A DNA stretch of 64,000 nt, from the NCBI GenBank assembly GCA_921293015.1, contig OV121088.1, positions 23,349,645 to 23,413,644 of the forward strand, read 5' to 3'. Shown here one piece after another: positions 26,301-41,300 of the stretch (positions within the stretch are counted from its first letter, which is position 1; each line of letters begins with the position of its first letter). This DNA is from Phorcus lineatus (lineage: Eukaryota > Mollusca > Gastropoda > Trochida > Trochidae). A model generated the notes under the pieces. That model was given only the letters and a program-made list of their open reading frames with translations. It made no database searches and had not been told where the DNA came from. The translations under genes were made by a program, and so were the position numbers.

Positions 26301-29300
26301 ATACAAACACAATTTTGTAAACTTGCCTCCACAGATAAGCATTTGATTGCAACAAATCAGGGAAGTATAACGTGACCAATCATTATACTCCTTGAAGATG
26401 AGGTGAAATTATACATGATATGGCGGAAAAGGTAAAATGTCAACACCCACTTCCTAACATAACAAGAATTTCTCAATGCTCTACTACTAAACCTATAATA
26501 GAGACAAACCTGATTTGTCCCTCCTCAATGAACTCGAACTGTTTGAGGACAAAGCCTATAAAGATCTGGTCCGAGTCCAGCAGACAGTAGTTGACCCGGA
26601 GCTGGACCAGCTGGGCGAGGAGATCAAGCACTTGCCGCTGCAGCTCCAGGGAGCTGGTTACTGTGTACTGCTTCAGGGACTTGATCACTAGCGGCTCAAA
26701 CAGACGGATGTATGTCGCGATAGCCGACTGAAATGGTGACAAATATATAACATTTCTGAGGTTGCATAAATGCTTTATTGATTTGGCTTTAACAATCATA
26801 AGATACGGTTACACTCAGCAGTCCGTATACCATTATCATAATATTAAAATAATTTTTATGCCTTTAATGGATACTAAGAGCTCACTCATTCAACATTACG
26901 TATGGATAATCATCACCTTTACCAACTCTTGTATATGTGTTTGATATCAGAGAACATTATGGAGAGATTCTTTAACTCTCAATTATTTTCTCCCATACCT
27001 TATCAACTTTACTTCCTGGTTTGAGTATTGCAGGCGTCTTTCTCTCCACTCGCTTCTTGAACCACATAAGGGAACTGGGAAAACAGACATTAGTGCATAT
27101 TAATTCAACATCCAACAAATTCAAACAACAAAGTGATTTTTTAAAACATTTTAGCATTTGTTTTAAGTGCAAACTATAAACTTTTCAAAAGATTAAAATT
27201 ATCAAAAGATTCTTCCATTTTAACTCAATAGGTAAGAGAATTTTCAGGAATAAGCAATCCAAATCCAAGTATAATAAAGGGCACCTAGGAAATGATCCAG
27301 TATACAAAGGGTTAATCGGACGACATATTACAAACCTCTGTGCCTCCTCTTGTTCAGTCTGAGAGGACACTCGGAGAACCGCCCCAGCGAACGAGTGACT
27401 CATGATGGAGTAGGGCTGGTTGAGACAAGAATCGTATATTCCCGGTTTCACCCCCGTGGACACCCGGATGGGCTTACCAGGCCTGCGACTGTGGAACACG
27501 TTGTGATGACTCTCCCACTGGTTGGCTATGTTGGTCCCGAACAGAGCTTTCAGCAGCTGAGGACAGATGGAACTTGTTGTAAATCTCCTTGGATACAACC
27601 AAGTTTTTCTACACTTTCTCTCTAAATAGGGTTGTATTTCACGCTTGGTTCTATTCAAGGTTGGGTTACAGATCTTATATGTATTTTATAACTCAATTTC
27701 CCAATCGTTTGTATTAAAAAAAGACAGTGCCTTTGGTGAAAATATCATTATTTTGTTTTCAAATATACTCCCATTTTTCATGGAATAGTGAATAGAATGG
27801 TTTTGGGTCATATCTTTATGGGCATGTTACTATTGAATTTTCTATTAGATGATATAGTTATTTTTTGATGTCCACTTTAGTGAGAATTTCAGTAACATCT
27901 TCCAAGCCAGTACAATTTTGTCAAATGAGATTGTGACAATAAAGCTATCTGGCCTGCAGGATATTCACTGAAACTCCTGATGCACCTAGAAAGCTTGTAA
28001 AACTGATAGAACATGATTGCTTTGAAACCTCATGCCAGGAAACTGTCAAAGGTGTTTAGTACTCTTCCGCAGAACGAAGAAAACACAAACTAATTCTTAC
28101 CGCATCTACTGTACAGGTGTAATATTTTGAAGGAATGGTTGCTTCTCAAACCCAATGCCCTTATGCAAGCAATCACTTTCTAAGCACTATATATAAAGAT
28201 AAGAAGAAATATTCAACTATACCTGCTGCACACAGAGAACGGTGTACGTGGGCTCCATGGTCATTGTGCTCTTGAGGTAACCAAGGAACTCCTCTGCGAA
28301 CTTGCCGATATCGAAGAGCGTGGCGATCTCCAGGACCTGGGAGAACACGGCCAGTGTCACCTTCAACAGGTTGCAGAACTTGTCTGAGCTGCTCAAGTCC
28401 AGTGAGATCTGAAATAAAACAAGAGCGCCAAAAGTGGTGTGAGTATTGTGATGACTTCGAAAATAAGGCTGGTGTCTGCAAAGTAGCCTCATGTGGGAGG
28501 GCATCAAATCTTTAGACATAGCTTTCAATGGTTCATGAGATATATGAACCGCAGTTACGGAAGTGGTAGAAGTCGCCTGAATCACGTTGTTAAAGGACTG
28601 TCACCAAAGAGTCAATGAATAATAGTTAGTCCTACTATGGTCTACATCTAGTCTTTACTGAGGCATAGTTCCTTTGTTTGGTTTCACTACACAGCATTTT
28701 GTAGACTGTGCCGTGCAACAGTGATAACTGAGCACAAGATTACATCACAATATCTGAACAATTTCAGAAGTGTATAATTGTTAACCCTTCAAGGACAAAA
28801 TAAACTTTTTAACCTTCAAGGTCAAATACAAAATAAACTATGTCCTAACCAAGTGACTAGTTACCTTGTAGTTGGAGTAAGCCCCCTTGAGCATGTCGAA
28901 GACCTTCATGTATTGGGCCATGCTGTAGAAGGTTCCCAGTCCATCCTTCTTGCTTTTCTCCTTCTCAGGCTCTTTCTGGTCTGAAAAATGAGAGTAGAAT
29001 ATTAGTGGGGTTATATATTTAATGGATGAGGGGGACAATTTGGATTTTAACTCATTAACGCCGAGAGCCGCGTATATGCGTCAAAATAATAAGATCCTCA
29101 CAGCGAGAGCCGCATATAAGCGTCCGTTAATTAGCAGTTTCTCACAGCGAGAGACGCCTATGTGCGTCCGTCATATAGTATAACAATGAACTTATTTTAA
29201 AATCAGTTTAGCATCCATTAGTGTAGATAACAGTTTCGTAAATAAGATGCTATCCTCAGGAAAGCAATAAGAAATGAAAATCGTTGCTCTTTGTGCAAAA

Positions 29301-32300
29301 ATATGCTACGTTTGGTAAATGAAAACATTCTGCATATGTTGGTCTTGGAAGGGAAAAATAAACACTTTAAAAAGAAGGTTTATTAAATGAGATGAAACGA
29401 TTGTAGTCTTTGTGAAGTTACCAATTTTGAAACATTGTTAGATACATTTTATTTGTTAAACGCATTGAATTCATATATCTAAGACGAAACGAGAGGAAGC
29501 GTTATTATAAACATTTATGTACATGTATTCATAAATCATTTGAGGCTATTTAAAGTTACACTTTGATTTTAACTTTACTTCTTGAATGCATCACTTTGGG
29601 ATGGTATGTCATGAATTATCAATTTGATAATTGCATGTAATTAATATTTTGAACGCCAGTGTTGTTCTACTTTGAATATTATTATTAATAGAGCTGCAAC
29701 GATACATTCGTATATTCGGTGAATCGAACCGTGGCAGGAAGTGAATCGTATTCAATATTCGTTACAATGAAAACCGAATATTTTCGATTTTTTAATTTTT
29801 TGTTACTATTCACTTTAACATAAATTATGTGCAAGAAATTTGTATTGAATCTGAATAGAAATACTTTTTTTAATTTACGTTTTTGAAAGAGCTGTCAACT
29901 TATCTTCATAGAGGATCGTTAATAAACTGTCGGGAAATCGCAAGTCGTTATTGTTTACATGCTGTTACTATACCCTCCCTCCAATAACTTCAAGTTCCGG
30001 TTACAAAGCTCCATGCATCGACTGAGCACGGTATATAACAAGTCAACGGTGTTTGGAGCTTGCGTTAAAAGGGGTGCACAAAAGAACAGCGACCTATATC
30101 ATAGCTGAAGTGATTGTTACTGTCGGCTTTCTTAACAGGGTGAAAAACATTACGTGGTGTGTGTCAAGTAATTTGTATACATCATAACTCTATTTAATAA
30201 TGTATAAAAGAACTTGAGTGCTTTTAGTTTACTTAATGTAATGTGTTTTCAGTATTTTACCACAGCATGGTTACACGTTTATAAAATGATCTGTACATCG
30301 TCTGCTTTGCTGTTTTAATTACCCAGCAGTGGTTAACTGAATGAATGACTATTGAAACTTTTTTTATTTTACATTGAAAGGTTAAGCATATAGTTGAAAA
30401 AACATTAAGAAATTTACTGAATCAGAATTATTTGAGTGACTGAATTAAAATTATATTTTCAACACCTTCTGCATGGCGGGGATTTTTGGGTGTTTTTGAT
30501 TTGATTATTTTTGCATTCATATTCGTGAATAATTATTCGTATTCGCTACCCAATATTCGTGATACGTATCGTATTCGCCTGGTAGTGTATTCGTTGCAGC
30601 TCTAATTATTAATATGACAGTTTGTTCGAATATTACTTTACTAAACTAGCTGAGCGCACCCTATATCAAGCACGGTCAGTAGCTGTCCTGTAACAATTAT
30701 AATCTTAGCAAGAACATGTTGTTTTTTTTAAACTTCTACAATATCCTTCATAGATCCACGACCCTGTCTGCCATTGAATGGACACATGCACATGTTAAAT
30801 TATAATTAGAGTGGACAGCGTCCCAACAGAATAAATCACTTGGTCAATATTAATAATGATTACATTCGTTAATGTTACGTGATTTCTCTTAAATCGGGAT
30901 ATCATCTCTATAAATCCTTAATTATTATTCAGATAGTTGAAATACCGACACACCGTATCTACTCAACATGATGTGTAGATATGCAGTATTTGTATTTACA
31001 AATGAAAATGCATATAAATCAACGTATGTGAAAATATGAGTTACGTTACGTGTTTATGTGTTAGTACTTGCAAAGGAGTGAACAATATGCTGCCATCAAA
31101 TCACTGTACATGTTGTGGTAGATTGAGAAAGGCAATCTAACATGAAGATTGACAAATGCTTATAAGTATTATTTGGTTATGTATATACTTTACATATTAT
31201 AATATGTAAGTGTGTGTCTGTGTTTATTATTTGCTGATCTTTAAGTACTTTTGTTTAGGTATAGGTAAAAGAAATTGTCTCTCATAACATTTTGACCAAT
31301 ATAAAAGGTGCGATATCAAATGCAGTTTATTTGTCAATGTTATTTGGTGAGACAATGAAAACAATTTCACTCCCTCTCTTTGAGTATGTTTATGAATTGA
31401 AATCGGACAAACCGCAAAATATCAATTCAATGGTGAAATATCACATGTTATATTCCTGTAAAGTATCAATATCCAGCACCTGCATCTATCTTCCCGATAC
31501 TATAAAACAATCAAGACTTTATGGCACAAGGCTAGACAGTGTCCGTTCAACTATGGCCCACAAAGGCCCCCGCGAAAAGACCGGTGCTTTGACCTAATTG
31601 GTCTCGCTACAGCGAGTAGCGTCTGTGGTCAGTGGCCCAGGCGTTGAGCCGTGAAGCTGTCTCGGCGTTAATGAGTTAATGCCACTTTTAACGAGTATTT
31701 CACTTATATCAGGGCTGCTAGTGAAATTGCAGGAAAAAATTTGAAAGACTATTGTGGCTTTTTTTTCATTTCTTTTCTTCCGTACCATTTATCCTCAAAC
31801 TCAGCTATACTGTAAATCATCCACCAAATGCATTTTGCTCTTGACACATATAACTGCTTGAGAAATCCTGTATTTTGGGATTAAATTGGGGAAAGATGCC
31901 CCTTGATATTCACATGTTTGAAAATCAGGAACGGCCAAAACACATACCACTGTTACCCCTAAACCTTCAAATACCTTTCAAAATTTCTTTATCAGTTATG
32001 AAAATATCTTTTAAAAAAACATTTTCAAAAACCAACCTAGAGTCCCCTCCATTCATTTTGACCACAATCTTAGGGCTAGTAATTTCAGAATCACCTAAGA
32101 ATGACAGAATAAAACTGCCTAGTTACAAAGCTTTCATATATGATTAACTAAATCATAATACCTTTCTGAGGGGTCTTCTTGTCTGACTTGGTGTCTCCAG
32201 AGCTCCCTGTCCCCGCGGCGCCCTGCCCATCCTTCTCCCCCTTCACCTTGCGCTTCACAGGGCTCAGGGAGGGGGCATTGGGGAGGGACGGGAGGGAGGG

Positions 32301-35300
32301 TTTGATCTGGGGGGGACCTGGAACCTGCTCATCAATTACATGAGAGCATGCGTTCAGGATCCTGTGGAGATAAATTAATTGGCCATAAAGTTGATATTCC
32401 CTTTACAAATACATGTTCACTTGAAAATGACAACTAATATAGTTATATTTTTATTGTTATGAGTATGCATCTCAAAAATGTGTCATCAAATTGATTTTAT
32501 ACTTGAGATAGTTTGCACAGTGGTTCAATGTGATCAAGTTTGACCCTTATCCCAAGTTTCTATCCTCCATTCTTTAAATTTATGATTACATGTAAAGTTA
32601 AATCAGCAATGCTGGACAAATGCTGGTTTGGGCAAAGCAATCACAACTTAACTTTTGCTTTCTAAATTTGGCAATGATATTGCCCAATCAGAAGGGAGTG
32701 TGCAAATTATTTACGTGGTCATTGTCCCTAAATCTTTTCAATCTCATTTTCATAGCGCCTAAATCAAATCTTAGTCAGGAATATTCAGAAAAGTCATCTT
32801 TTGCCTCCTTATTTCTGACACTACACCCTCCTGGAAAAAGCTTCACACTAGCGTATCTGACAGGTACACATCAGTGATGAGGGGAGATAAGAGCTACACA
32901 CCTGGCCACATGTTGCAGGAGTTGCTCCACCATGGGCACAAGGAGTCTGTCACTCAGAGCCGCCCACTTGCCCTCGTCACCAGACCCCGCCATACTGGCC
33001 GTCTCATCCGCTCCCCGCAGACACTTGAATGCAGAGCCTGTGAGAGGGTGACAATTTAGTTTATTTACCATATTGCTCACTTGCATAAAATATACACTTA
33101 ATGTTATCGTTCTTTGATAGATTGCTTGCTAATTAAATGGCTGGCTGGAATATGACAATCACTAGTCACTTGCTGAGGAGTAAATACATGTTAAGTTTTG
33201 GAATATTCAGATATGCAGGCTTAAGACTTGAGTTTTAAAGATATTATCTTTTCCAGAAATCTAAGAGTAAAATATCATCTTATTTCAAAATTTGTAACTT
33301 CTTATTTTAAGCATTAAGACTATCTCCAATCTCCATATGAACTATGTTTAATCTAAGCGATGTACACTAAGGCAGTATTTTCCTTGACCCACTAGTCAAT
33401 TTATTATGACATAACAAAATTAGATACTCCTAAAAAGATGTACTTAAAAAGATCCTCTGATGATTACATCTCATTTAAGTGTACATGGTGTTTATTCTGT
33501 TAATCATCAAAGTTCCTAGTGTATTTATTCTTTTAATCATCTAAGTGCCCAGGGTGTTTATTCTGTCAATAATGATAAACCAAGTGACTAATGCACTAAC
33601 GAACCTGCTAGTAGGTTGCCTGCCAGCTGTAGGAGATCCTGGTGGGTGGAGAGATCGAGGGCGGCGGGGGAGGAGAGGAGGAGGGCGAGGACGACGGGGA
33701 GGGGACCCCCTCCTGACCCTGAGGTTAACTCCTCCAGGCTGAAAGTACTGAACAGTCAACATTCATCGTCCACACATGCCAACTCAAAACAAGACAAATC
33801 AAACTCACAGGCATCAATAATAGTGGTTAGGAAAATCAAAATTTTGAGAAATTTCAATCCTTGATAAGCTAATTAGTAACTGAAGCAGAACTTATTTTAC
33901 AAAATTTAAGAAGTAACAAATTATAATGAACAATACAAAAAATCGGGAACAGGTTAATGCATATTCATTAAATACATATTTCCAGAAAGTACCTGAATGA
34001 TCACATAATGAACTTTTGATTTCTAAAATTAATTTATTTTTCAAGTAGTCATTAAGTACTACTTGTTGACATTGGATGATAACTTATTCTGAAAAGAATT
34101 GTTGAAAATTTGGTTAAAGTAAAAATACTTTTAATTGATATAATAATTTATTTTATAAGCTACAAGTCACAATCTACTAAATTTCTTGTGAGCCTACCTG
34201 GAAGAGCTGAGAGAGCGACTGGGGGGTCTCTTCAAGTTGATCCTACCAGAACTATCTCTAGGGACAAGGGGCGTGGCAGGTCCACACCCCCAGGAGGAGG
34301 CGTAACAGGATACGAGGTACTCCTCTGACAACAAACACATTGCATGGCAGCACCCGCTCTGAAAGAGAAACAAGGCTGATTTATTTGTACCAAATAATCA
34401 TATGCAATATCTACTGTTACAACAAGTGTTATGTTTGATTTGCAGACACAAAAGTGTCAAGTTTGCAAATCAAACATCAAGAAAAGTCAGAATTAGGCCC
34501 TATGAAGAAAACACTACTCCCTGACAAGCTATATGAATGACAAGAGTTTGCATTTCAGGTATTGAGGGAAATGCATTTTGAGCTACCAACATCTTCAGGT
34601 AAAAAATTTTTTAATATAATACAACCATAATATATATAAAAACATTTTGTTCAGATAAAGTTTAATTACTGGAAAATTCAATTGGAGTGACAGTAGAGAC
34701 AAATTTGATACTCGAACAAACCTGCAGAGGTTTCTGATTCTTTGAAGGGGATCCTCCTTGGGGTACTACTGCATAAAATCTGTATATTTTTGCTATATGA
34801 CAGGTTGTGACTATTTTTTAAATAAAAAATATACAAAAAACCACTCAAAACGTGTTTTTGTACATATCACCACCCTAACAGGGCCCCCTACCCTGGCGAT
34901 AACTGGTCCGCCAGGGCCGGTAACTCTATTAGCAACCCACTTATCAATCTAGCATATCCAGACAGAATAAGGGGAGGTGGGTGGCCGTACCCCAAGGAGG
35001 ATCCCCTTCAAAGAATCAGAAACCTCTGCAGGTTTGTTCGATTCTTTTTCAGGAAGGGATCCTCCTTGGGGTACTACTGCATATCAGAGACTCCCAGAGA
35101 CAATTCCCTGGCAGTGGAATTCTGTCTGCAGATTTATCTAACCCCTAAAAGAGGTACAAAAGGTGTAAAGTACACTCACCAGAACTCATGAGTCTTTCAG
35201 CCCCCTGGCTGCCTCCAGGTACTGACCATGGGACTACTCGTACTGGCTAAAAAGCCTGCTGCGTTCTTAAGCCAAACCCCCCCCCCTCCCCCCCCCCTCT

Positions 35301-38300
35301 CTTTTGAAAGAAGGAATAAGGGGGACTTCTTTTAAGCAATCGATTATCCCTGAAGACCACTCCCTCTCGGGTGTCTGTCACCAGGGCCCATGCAGTGCAT
35401 TGTTATTAGTCGTTAGTACGTTAGTACCACCACTACTTTAAAAACCATAACCCGAAAGCCCAATCAGCTAGAGGGTGTACGGCTCTGCCCAGTGAAAAGA
35501 ACAGTCTTGCCAAACCAAATCTTGAGTGTTTGTCTAACTGGTAATGCCTGATGAACGTGCTAGGCCGGCTCCAAATGGCGGCTGAGCAGATCTCTTCAAT
35601 GGGCAGGGCCGCAGCATAAGCCTTAGAGGTTGCCACCGCCCTAACCGAATGGGCCTTCAAACCCTCTGGGGCCTGTAGTCCCTTATGGACGTACCCCAGG
35701 TAAATAGCCGAAACTATCCATCTTGAGATGGTCTGCTTTGAAGCTGGTAGGCCGGACTTATTCCCGCCGTAGCAGCAGAACAACTGTTTATCCTTCCGGA
35801 TTTCTTTTGTTCTCTTAATGTAAAGCTTGAGGGTGCGACGCACATCGAGGATGTGGGGTTGCGCCGACCTCGCCCTGGTTGCATCATAGCTGGCAGTTCT
35901 ATCGGGGCCGAGACGTGAAAGGCATGATCAACCTTCGGGAGTCTGGCAGTCTAATGCTGACTCTGTCTCTGTGAAAGACAGTCAGCTCGGGATCCGAAGA
36001 CATCGCGTGGATATCTCCTACCCGCCTGCCCGACGTCACCGCCACTAGGAAGGCCGCCTTCCACGTCAACAACTGCAAGGAAACAGCACTAGGGTCTCTG
36101 AACGCCGGCCCTGACAGCCAGTCCAGGACATGTGCCAACTCCCAAGTAGGACTGACCCGCCGAACAGGCGGTCTAATCCTGTCCACACCTGCTAAGAAGC
36201 GCTGGACCATTGGATGACTCCCCAAGAGAGTGCCATCCACCGGTACATGAAATGCCGAAATAGCGGTAGAGTATCCCTAACTGTAGAGGCCGCTAAGCCA
36301 TCATCAAGCCGGGACTGTAAAAACTCCAATACCGGCACTAGGCCCGCAGAAAAGGGATCGAGAATCCCTCGACTGCCACACCAGCGCGCATAACAGGCCC
36401 ATCTATCTTCGTACTGAATGTTCGTTGAATCCCTCCTCGAAGCCAGTATTGTGTCTGCAACTCGTGCAGGAATACCGCTCTCCTGGAGGCGATTCCGGAC
36501 AGAGGCCAGGCCACCCACTGAATCCTGGGATTCGGGTGCGGCGCTCCTTCCTGCGTCAGCAGATCTGGCAGACATGGTAACAGTACAGGAGGCTGAACCA
36601 GATATCCGAGTACTGATGGAAACCAACTCTGGGCCGTCCACAGCGGTGTCATGAGGACCAACAGCTGTGGAGGCTGCTTGCCTACCTGCGACAGAACCCT
36701 GGGAATCAGAGGCATTGGCGGGAACGCCCATAGCACTCTGCCGGCCCAGTCTATCGCGAAGGCGTCTGATGCCAGAGCGCTTGGGTCTGGTATTCTGGAG
36801 CAGAACACCGGTGTCTGATTCGTCACTCCGGACGCAAACAGATCCACCTGGAACGACCCGTACAACTGGGAGATAAGCCCAAATATCTCCCGGTGGAGCA
36901 TCCATTCGTGCGGTGCCAGAATGCGCCGGGACAAGGCGTCCGCTCGGACGTTGTCCACTCCCGGAAGGTACACCGGTATCACCCGAATGTTGAACCGGTC
37001 GCACCAGAGAAGGAACTGCCACGCCTCCTGGAGGAGAGCTGGCGACACCGTTCCCCCCTGCTTTGCTATATAAGTCATGGCAGTCTGGTTGTCCATCTCC
37101 AGACGCACCACCCGACCTCTTACCAAGTGGAGGAGTTGGTCGAAGACCTTCCTCACCGCCCTCAGTTCCAGCACATTGATGTGCTCCTTGGACTCGTCCA
37201 GAGACCACAGGCCCGAAGCTGAGTGGTCCCCCAGGACTCCCCCCCAACCTGAGAGGGAAGCGTCCGTCTGAACTGTTACCTCGGGCATCGGCGTCACCAA
37301 AGGTAGACCCCTGGCGAGGTTGTCCTCCTTCAGCCACCATTCCAGATGAGTGGAAAGCCACTCCGGAATGGCCACTGATTCCTCTAGACTCCCGGACTGC
37401 GACCATCGTCCCGCTAAAGCCTGCTGGACTGGTCTCATCCTCAACCGGGCTCTCCAGACCACGTCCACCGTCGCCGCCATATTCCCCAGCAAACGGAGCC
37501 ATGTCCGTGCGGAGTGTGCGGGTGACAGCAAGAACTGCTGCGTGGTCTGAATTACCTTGGTCACTCGGGCAGGGGCTAGTGCAACTAGTCCCCTCACCGT
37601 ATCGAACCGAGCCCCCAGGAACACTAAGTCCTGGGTGGGAGTGAGGTCTGACTTTTTCATGTTTACGATCCACCCCAGCCTGAGCAGAATGTCTAAAATC
37701 TCCTGGGTGGCCTCCTGATTCCTCACCTGCGACAGGGCCCTGATTAACCAATCGTCCAGGTACGGGTGACAACACCTGCCCTTGGACCTGGCCACCTGCG
37801 CCGGAATCAGCATCAGCTTGGTGAACACCCTTGGCGCCGTTGAGATGCCGAAGGGGAGCACACGAAACTGGTAGCACACCCCGTCGAAGGCAAACCTTAG
37901 GTATTGCTTGAACTGGGGGTGCATTGGGACATGGAGGTACGCATCCTTGAGGTCGATTGACGAAAGCCAATCTCCCTGCTCCACCGATGCTATCACCGGC
38001 CTCAGAGTTTCCATCTTGAACGATGGCACCTCCAACATCTTGTTCAAATACTTGAGATTCAAGATTGGTCGGAACCCTCCGTCCTTCTTGGTGACCAGGA
38101 AGTAAGTCGAGTAATACCCGGTCTCTTCCTGGCCCCTCGGGACCACCTCTATGGCCGCCTTGTCGAGCAGAGCTACGACTTCGGCCCTGAGGACTTCCGC
38201 CTTCTCCGGGGAGGATGGCACCGGGGTGCGCACTGCTGTTTCACTGCATTCACTTTAGTTGAGAGCTACAGCCCCCCAGGCCGCTATGAGAAGGCGCGTG

Positions 38301-41300
38301 CTGATAACATCTGGCTGGGAGAGCTGTACATTCCAGGCGTGGAAATATTTCTCATGTGTCTTAATAAACTAAACTTTTGCTTCTAAATATTAAAAGCAAA
38401 AGAATAAGTCTCATATTCCTTACAATTAGTATATATAGACCACACCCTTCATGTATTTCTAAAGATTATGAATATAAAATGACCAAGATAGTTAGTATCC
38501 ATGGAGTCCAATACTTATAGTTCCTAATATCACAGTTGTTATGTTTTCACAAAGAAAAGTATTTGTAATCAATAATCATCAAATAGGTAATTCATTACGA
38601 GTAATATAACACAAAAATCCATCCGTTTCGTTTCTTTTAGCACATTGTGTACACACAGAAATACATGTTTGATTGATAGATCAACAAATGATTTTTGCTT
38701 TGTTTTTCAAATTTGACACAAACCCAGCAATCACCCTTTGAACATTCAACATTCCACAAAGTGTTGTTACCAATTTTATTGTGAGGGCTTTGAATAGATG
38801 TTTTAATATCCGTACGCGTTATGTTATGTTCAAAATGAATGATTCCCTTTTAGCATTTCTCACAAATTGCTTTTGGATGAAACACGGGGCTGTCAAATGT
38901 GACATCGATCCCAAAAACTGTCTTAATTTCCACTGAGTAATTATAACATAACTTCCTCGCACCTGTCTTTGGTTTATTCCTCTAGCAGCAAATCATACAT
39001 AATAATCACACATTTTGTGTATGCTTTTCACATAATGTACTCATTTTGCATAGAAATATGACAACACATTGTTTAAAACCTTGAATGTAATCCACAGAGT
39101 CAGAAAAAATGTCTGCTTCTCTCTATTCTTACACTAACACTGTAGAATAGGGGCGACTTTCGCTGGGCCTGGTGTTAAAATGTGAATGTGACTAGTAACG
39201 GAATTTATTTCTTCCGACAGTTAGATAGACAAAGTTAAAGGAAACGTAAACATTCCTGCCAGAAAAACTTTATCAGAAAAGATACAGCAAGTTTAAACAC
39301 AAACAATTCAGCAATGTTAACAGTTCCCTGTCTGCTGTCAGGGAGCAGCTATTTATGGTGGCCATCTGCAATATATCATGATAATTGGTTTGCCCTTAGG
39401 TTAACTTTTAAGATAAGAATATCTGGATATATATACAGCTTCATTCATTGTAAAAGAGAAGGTTTTAATTGAATGTGTAAGTTATGTTGCTATGATAGCA
39501 GCCATGTTGGCGGCCTTAGATACGGCTTACTGCGCATGCGCCACAAAGCACCAGTGCTGACTCATCACATCTGCCTCTCGCTAACTAAAGAGGCTGGCTG
39601 AGTGAGGAATAAACAGCAGTGTGCGCCTCACTCCGGTAAACGAAGGTGGCCCATGCTTCCAAAGAGGCAAATGTCCGTCCCTGAGTGTGGACAGGGCCCA
39701 GGGATTTGACGTGACCCCTCTCCCAATCTGACAGGAAGTGGGAGAGTCTGCCCCCTACTGGTAACTCTGGACAGAGGCAACGGATCCCTGCAACCGGCGG
39801 CACTCGGGCCCCCTGACAGGTTTCCGGCTCGAGCAGAGGAGGGATTAGGAGCCCTGGTTGGAGCCCCCTCTCCCCCGAAAAGGCTGCTGGCCCTTAGCCT
39901 GCTTGCCCCTTCTGCTCTTGCCTCTCTTCCCTGGGTGACCTCCCCTGCCGGAGCCTGGTTGGAGCGAAGTTGTCCACCAAGTCTCGACTTTGGCCGGCGG
40001 TCCTTGCGGGAGGCCTTCCAGGGGGGACTTACGCTTCCCGGCAGGACCAGAGCCGCCTTTGGCAGCTTTGGCCCTATCCAGCCGTTCGTACGGAAGGGCG
40101 AGCAGTGCGTTCTGAGTAGGCTGTGGGAGCAAAGAGCAGCTCATCCACAGCCTCCGCAGCCCCATCACTGCGGTCATTACCTGACTCGCCGCACTCCTAA
40201 TAGAGTCGCGAGCCAGCTAACTGGAGACCTCAGTCAATTGCCGCTGGAGAAGGACAGTCTCAGACTGAGCCTTCTTGCCCTGCTCCGACCCTTCAGACAG
40301 CCCCTGACCCTGCATGGAGGCCAGGTAGGCTGAATGCACTGAGATCCGAAGCTGCTGCGCCGCATTCCGATACATCTCCTCGAAGGAGCGGAACGTGCGC
40401 TTTAGCAACTGGTCCTGATGCTTGAAGAGCGGCACCCGCCGGCCCGGAAGCCCAATGGCGTCCGGGTTGACTGATGTCAACACATCATCATCAACCTGGG
40501 GGACATCGAACAACCCCACCTCCCCTATAGGGTACCTCCTGTTGAGTTCGGGCAGATCGAACCTCGTGCGGGTACCCGATAGGAGAGGCGTGATTGCGTC
40601 AGCCCTCAAGCTGTCGAGGATGCGGAGCCGCGCCTGCGGTGCCTTGCGTTGAGCGAAGGCCCCGCCGGGAAGCCGGAACTCCGCAGCATCCGACTCCTTC
40701 TCCGGAACAACTACCTGAGGGAAGGCGGCCGCGAACTTATCGCGCACCCCCCTCAGGGCTACAGCAATGGGAAGGTCAGTAGGGTCAGGCCCCGCACCCC
40801 CCTCAACCTCCATCTCCTCCTCCAAAGAGTCCTCAGTACCCTCAGTGTCCTGCACGGACAAGGTATCTGACGGACCCTCCGAAAGAGCAGACGAAGGAAT
40901 CAAGGGAATACGAAACCGCGACCCCGCCGATTCCCGCTGTTCCGAAGAAGGAGCCTGAGGCCCGAGTCCAGACGCAGACCCCGACGCCGAAGCGCCCGGG
41001 TCTCGGCTCTTGGGGTTACCGGTTCCCCCCGACCCCTCGGCAGTGCCGAGGTCATTCGGGGGGTCCCGTGTGATGGTGCAGCTAGGAACCCTGCTAGTGC
41101 TGGGTCGCTGTTCCGGTGTCAACAGAGCATCACCCGGGCCCTTGCCCGGGTTAGCTCTGGAACCGGCACCGACGACGGCCCCGAGGGAACCGGCCGGCCG
41201 GGCATCCGGACCCGCCGGGGGAACATCCGACCTGAACTCCTTACGGAGCTCGGACATAAGTTCCCCCATTAGGCCCTTCATCTGCCCCTTAATTAGTTTT

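Larger units (their letters stand above)
28981..32161 (-). other. HTT: HTT intron 17, host of two nested DNA transposons
   Basis: Intron between exon 17 (ends 32162) and exon 18 (starts 28980), with canonical GT and AG. Most of it is the 2.6-kb TTAA-flanked element at 29051-31675. The remaining 0.5 kb at 31680-32161 is plain AT-rich intron. Confidence 0.85.

Noticed and set aside
34758-34952. 64-codon frame in the DIRS terminal repeat, present again at 41666-41866
   Set aside because: Both copies are just the two inverted terminal repeats; low-complexity and with no protein family.
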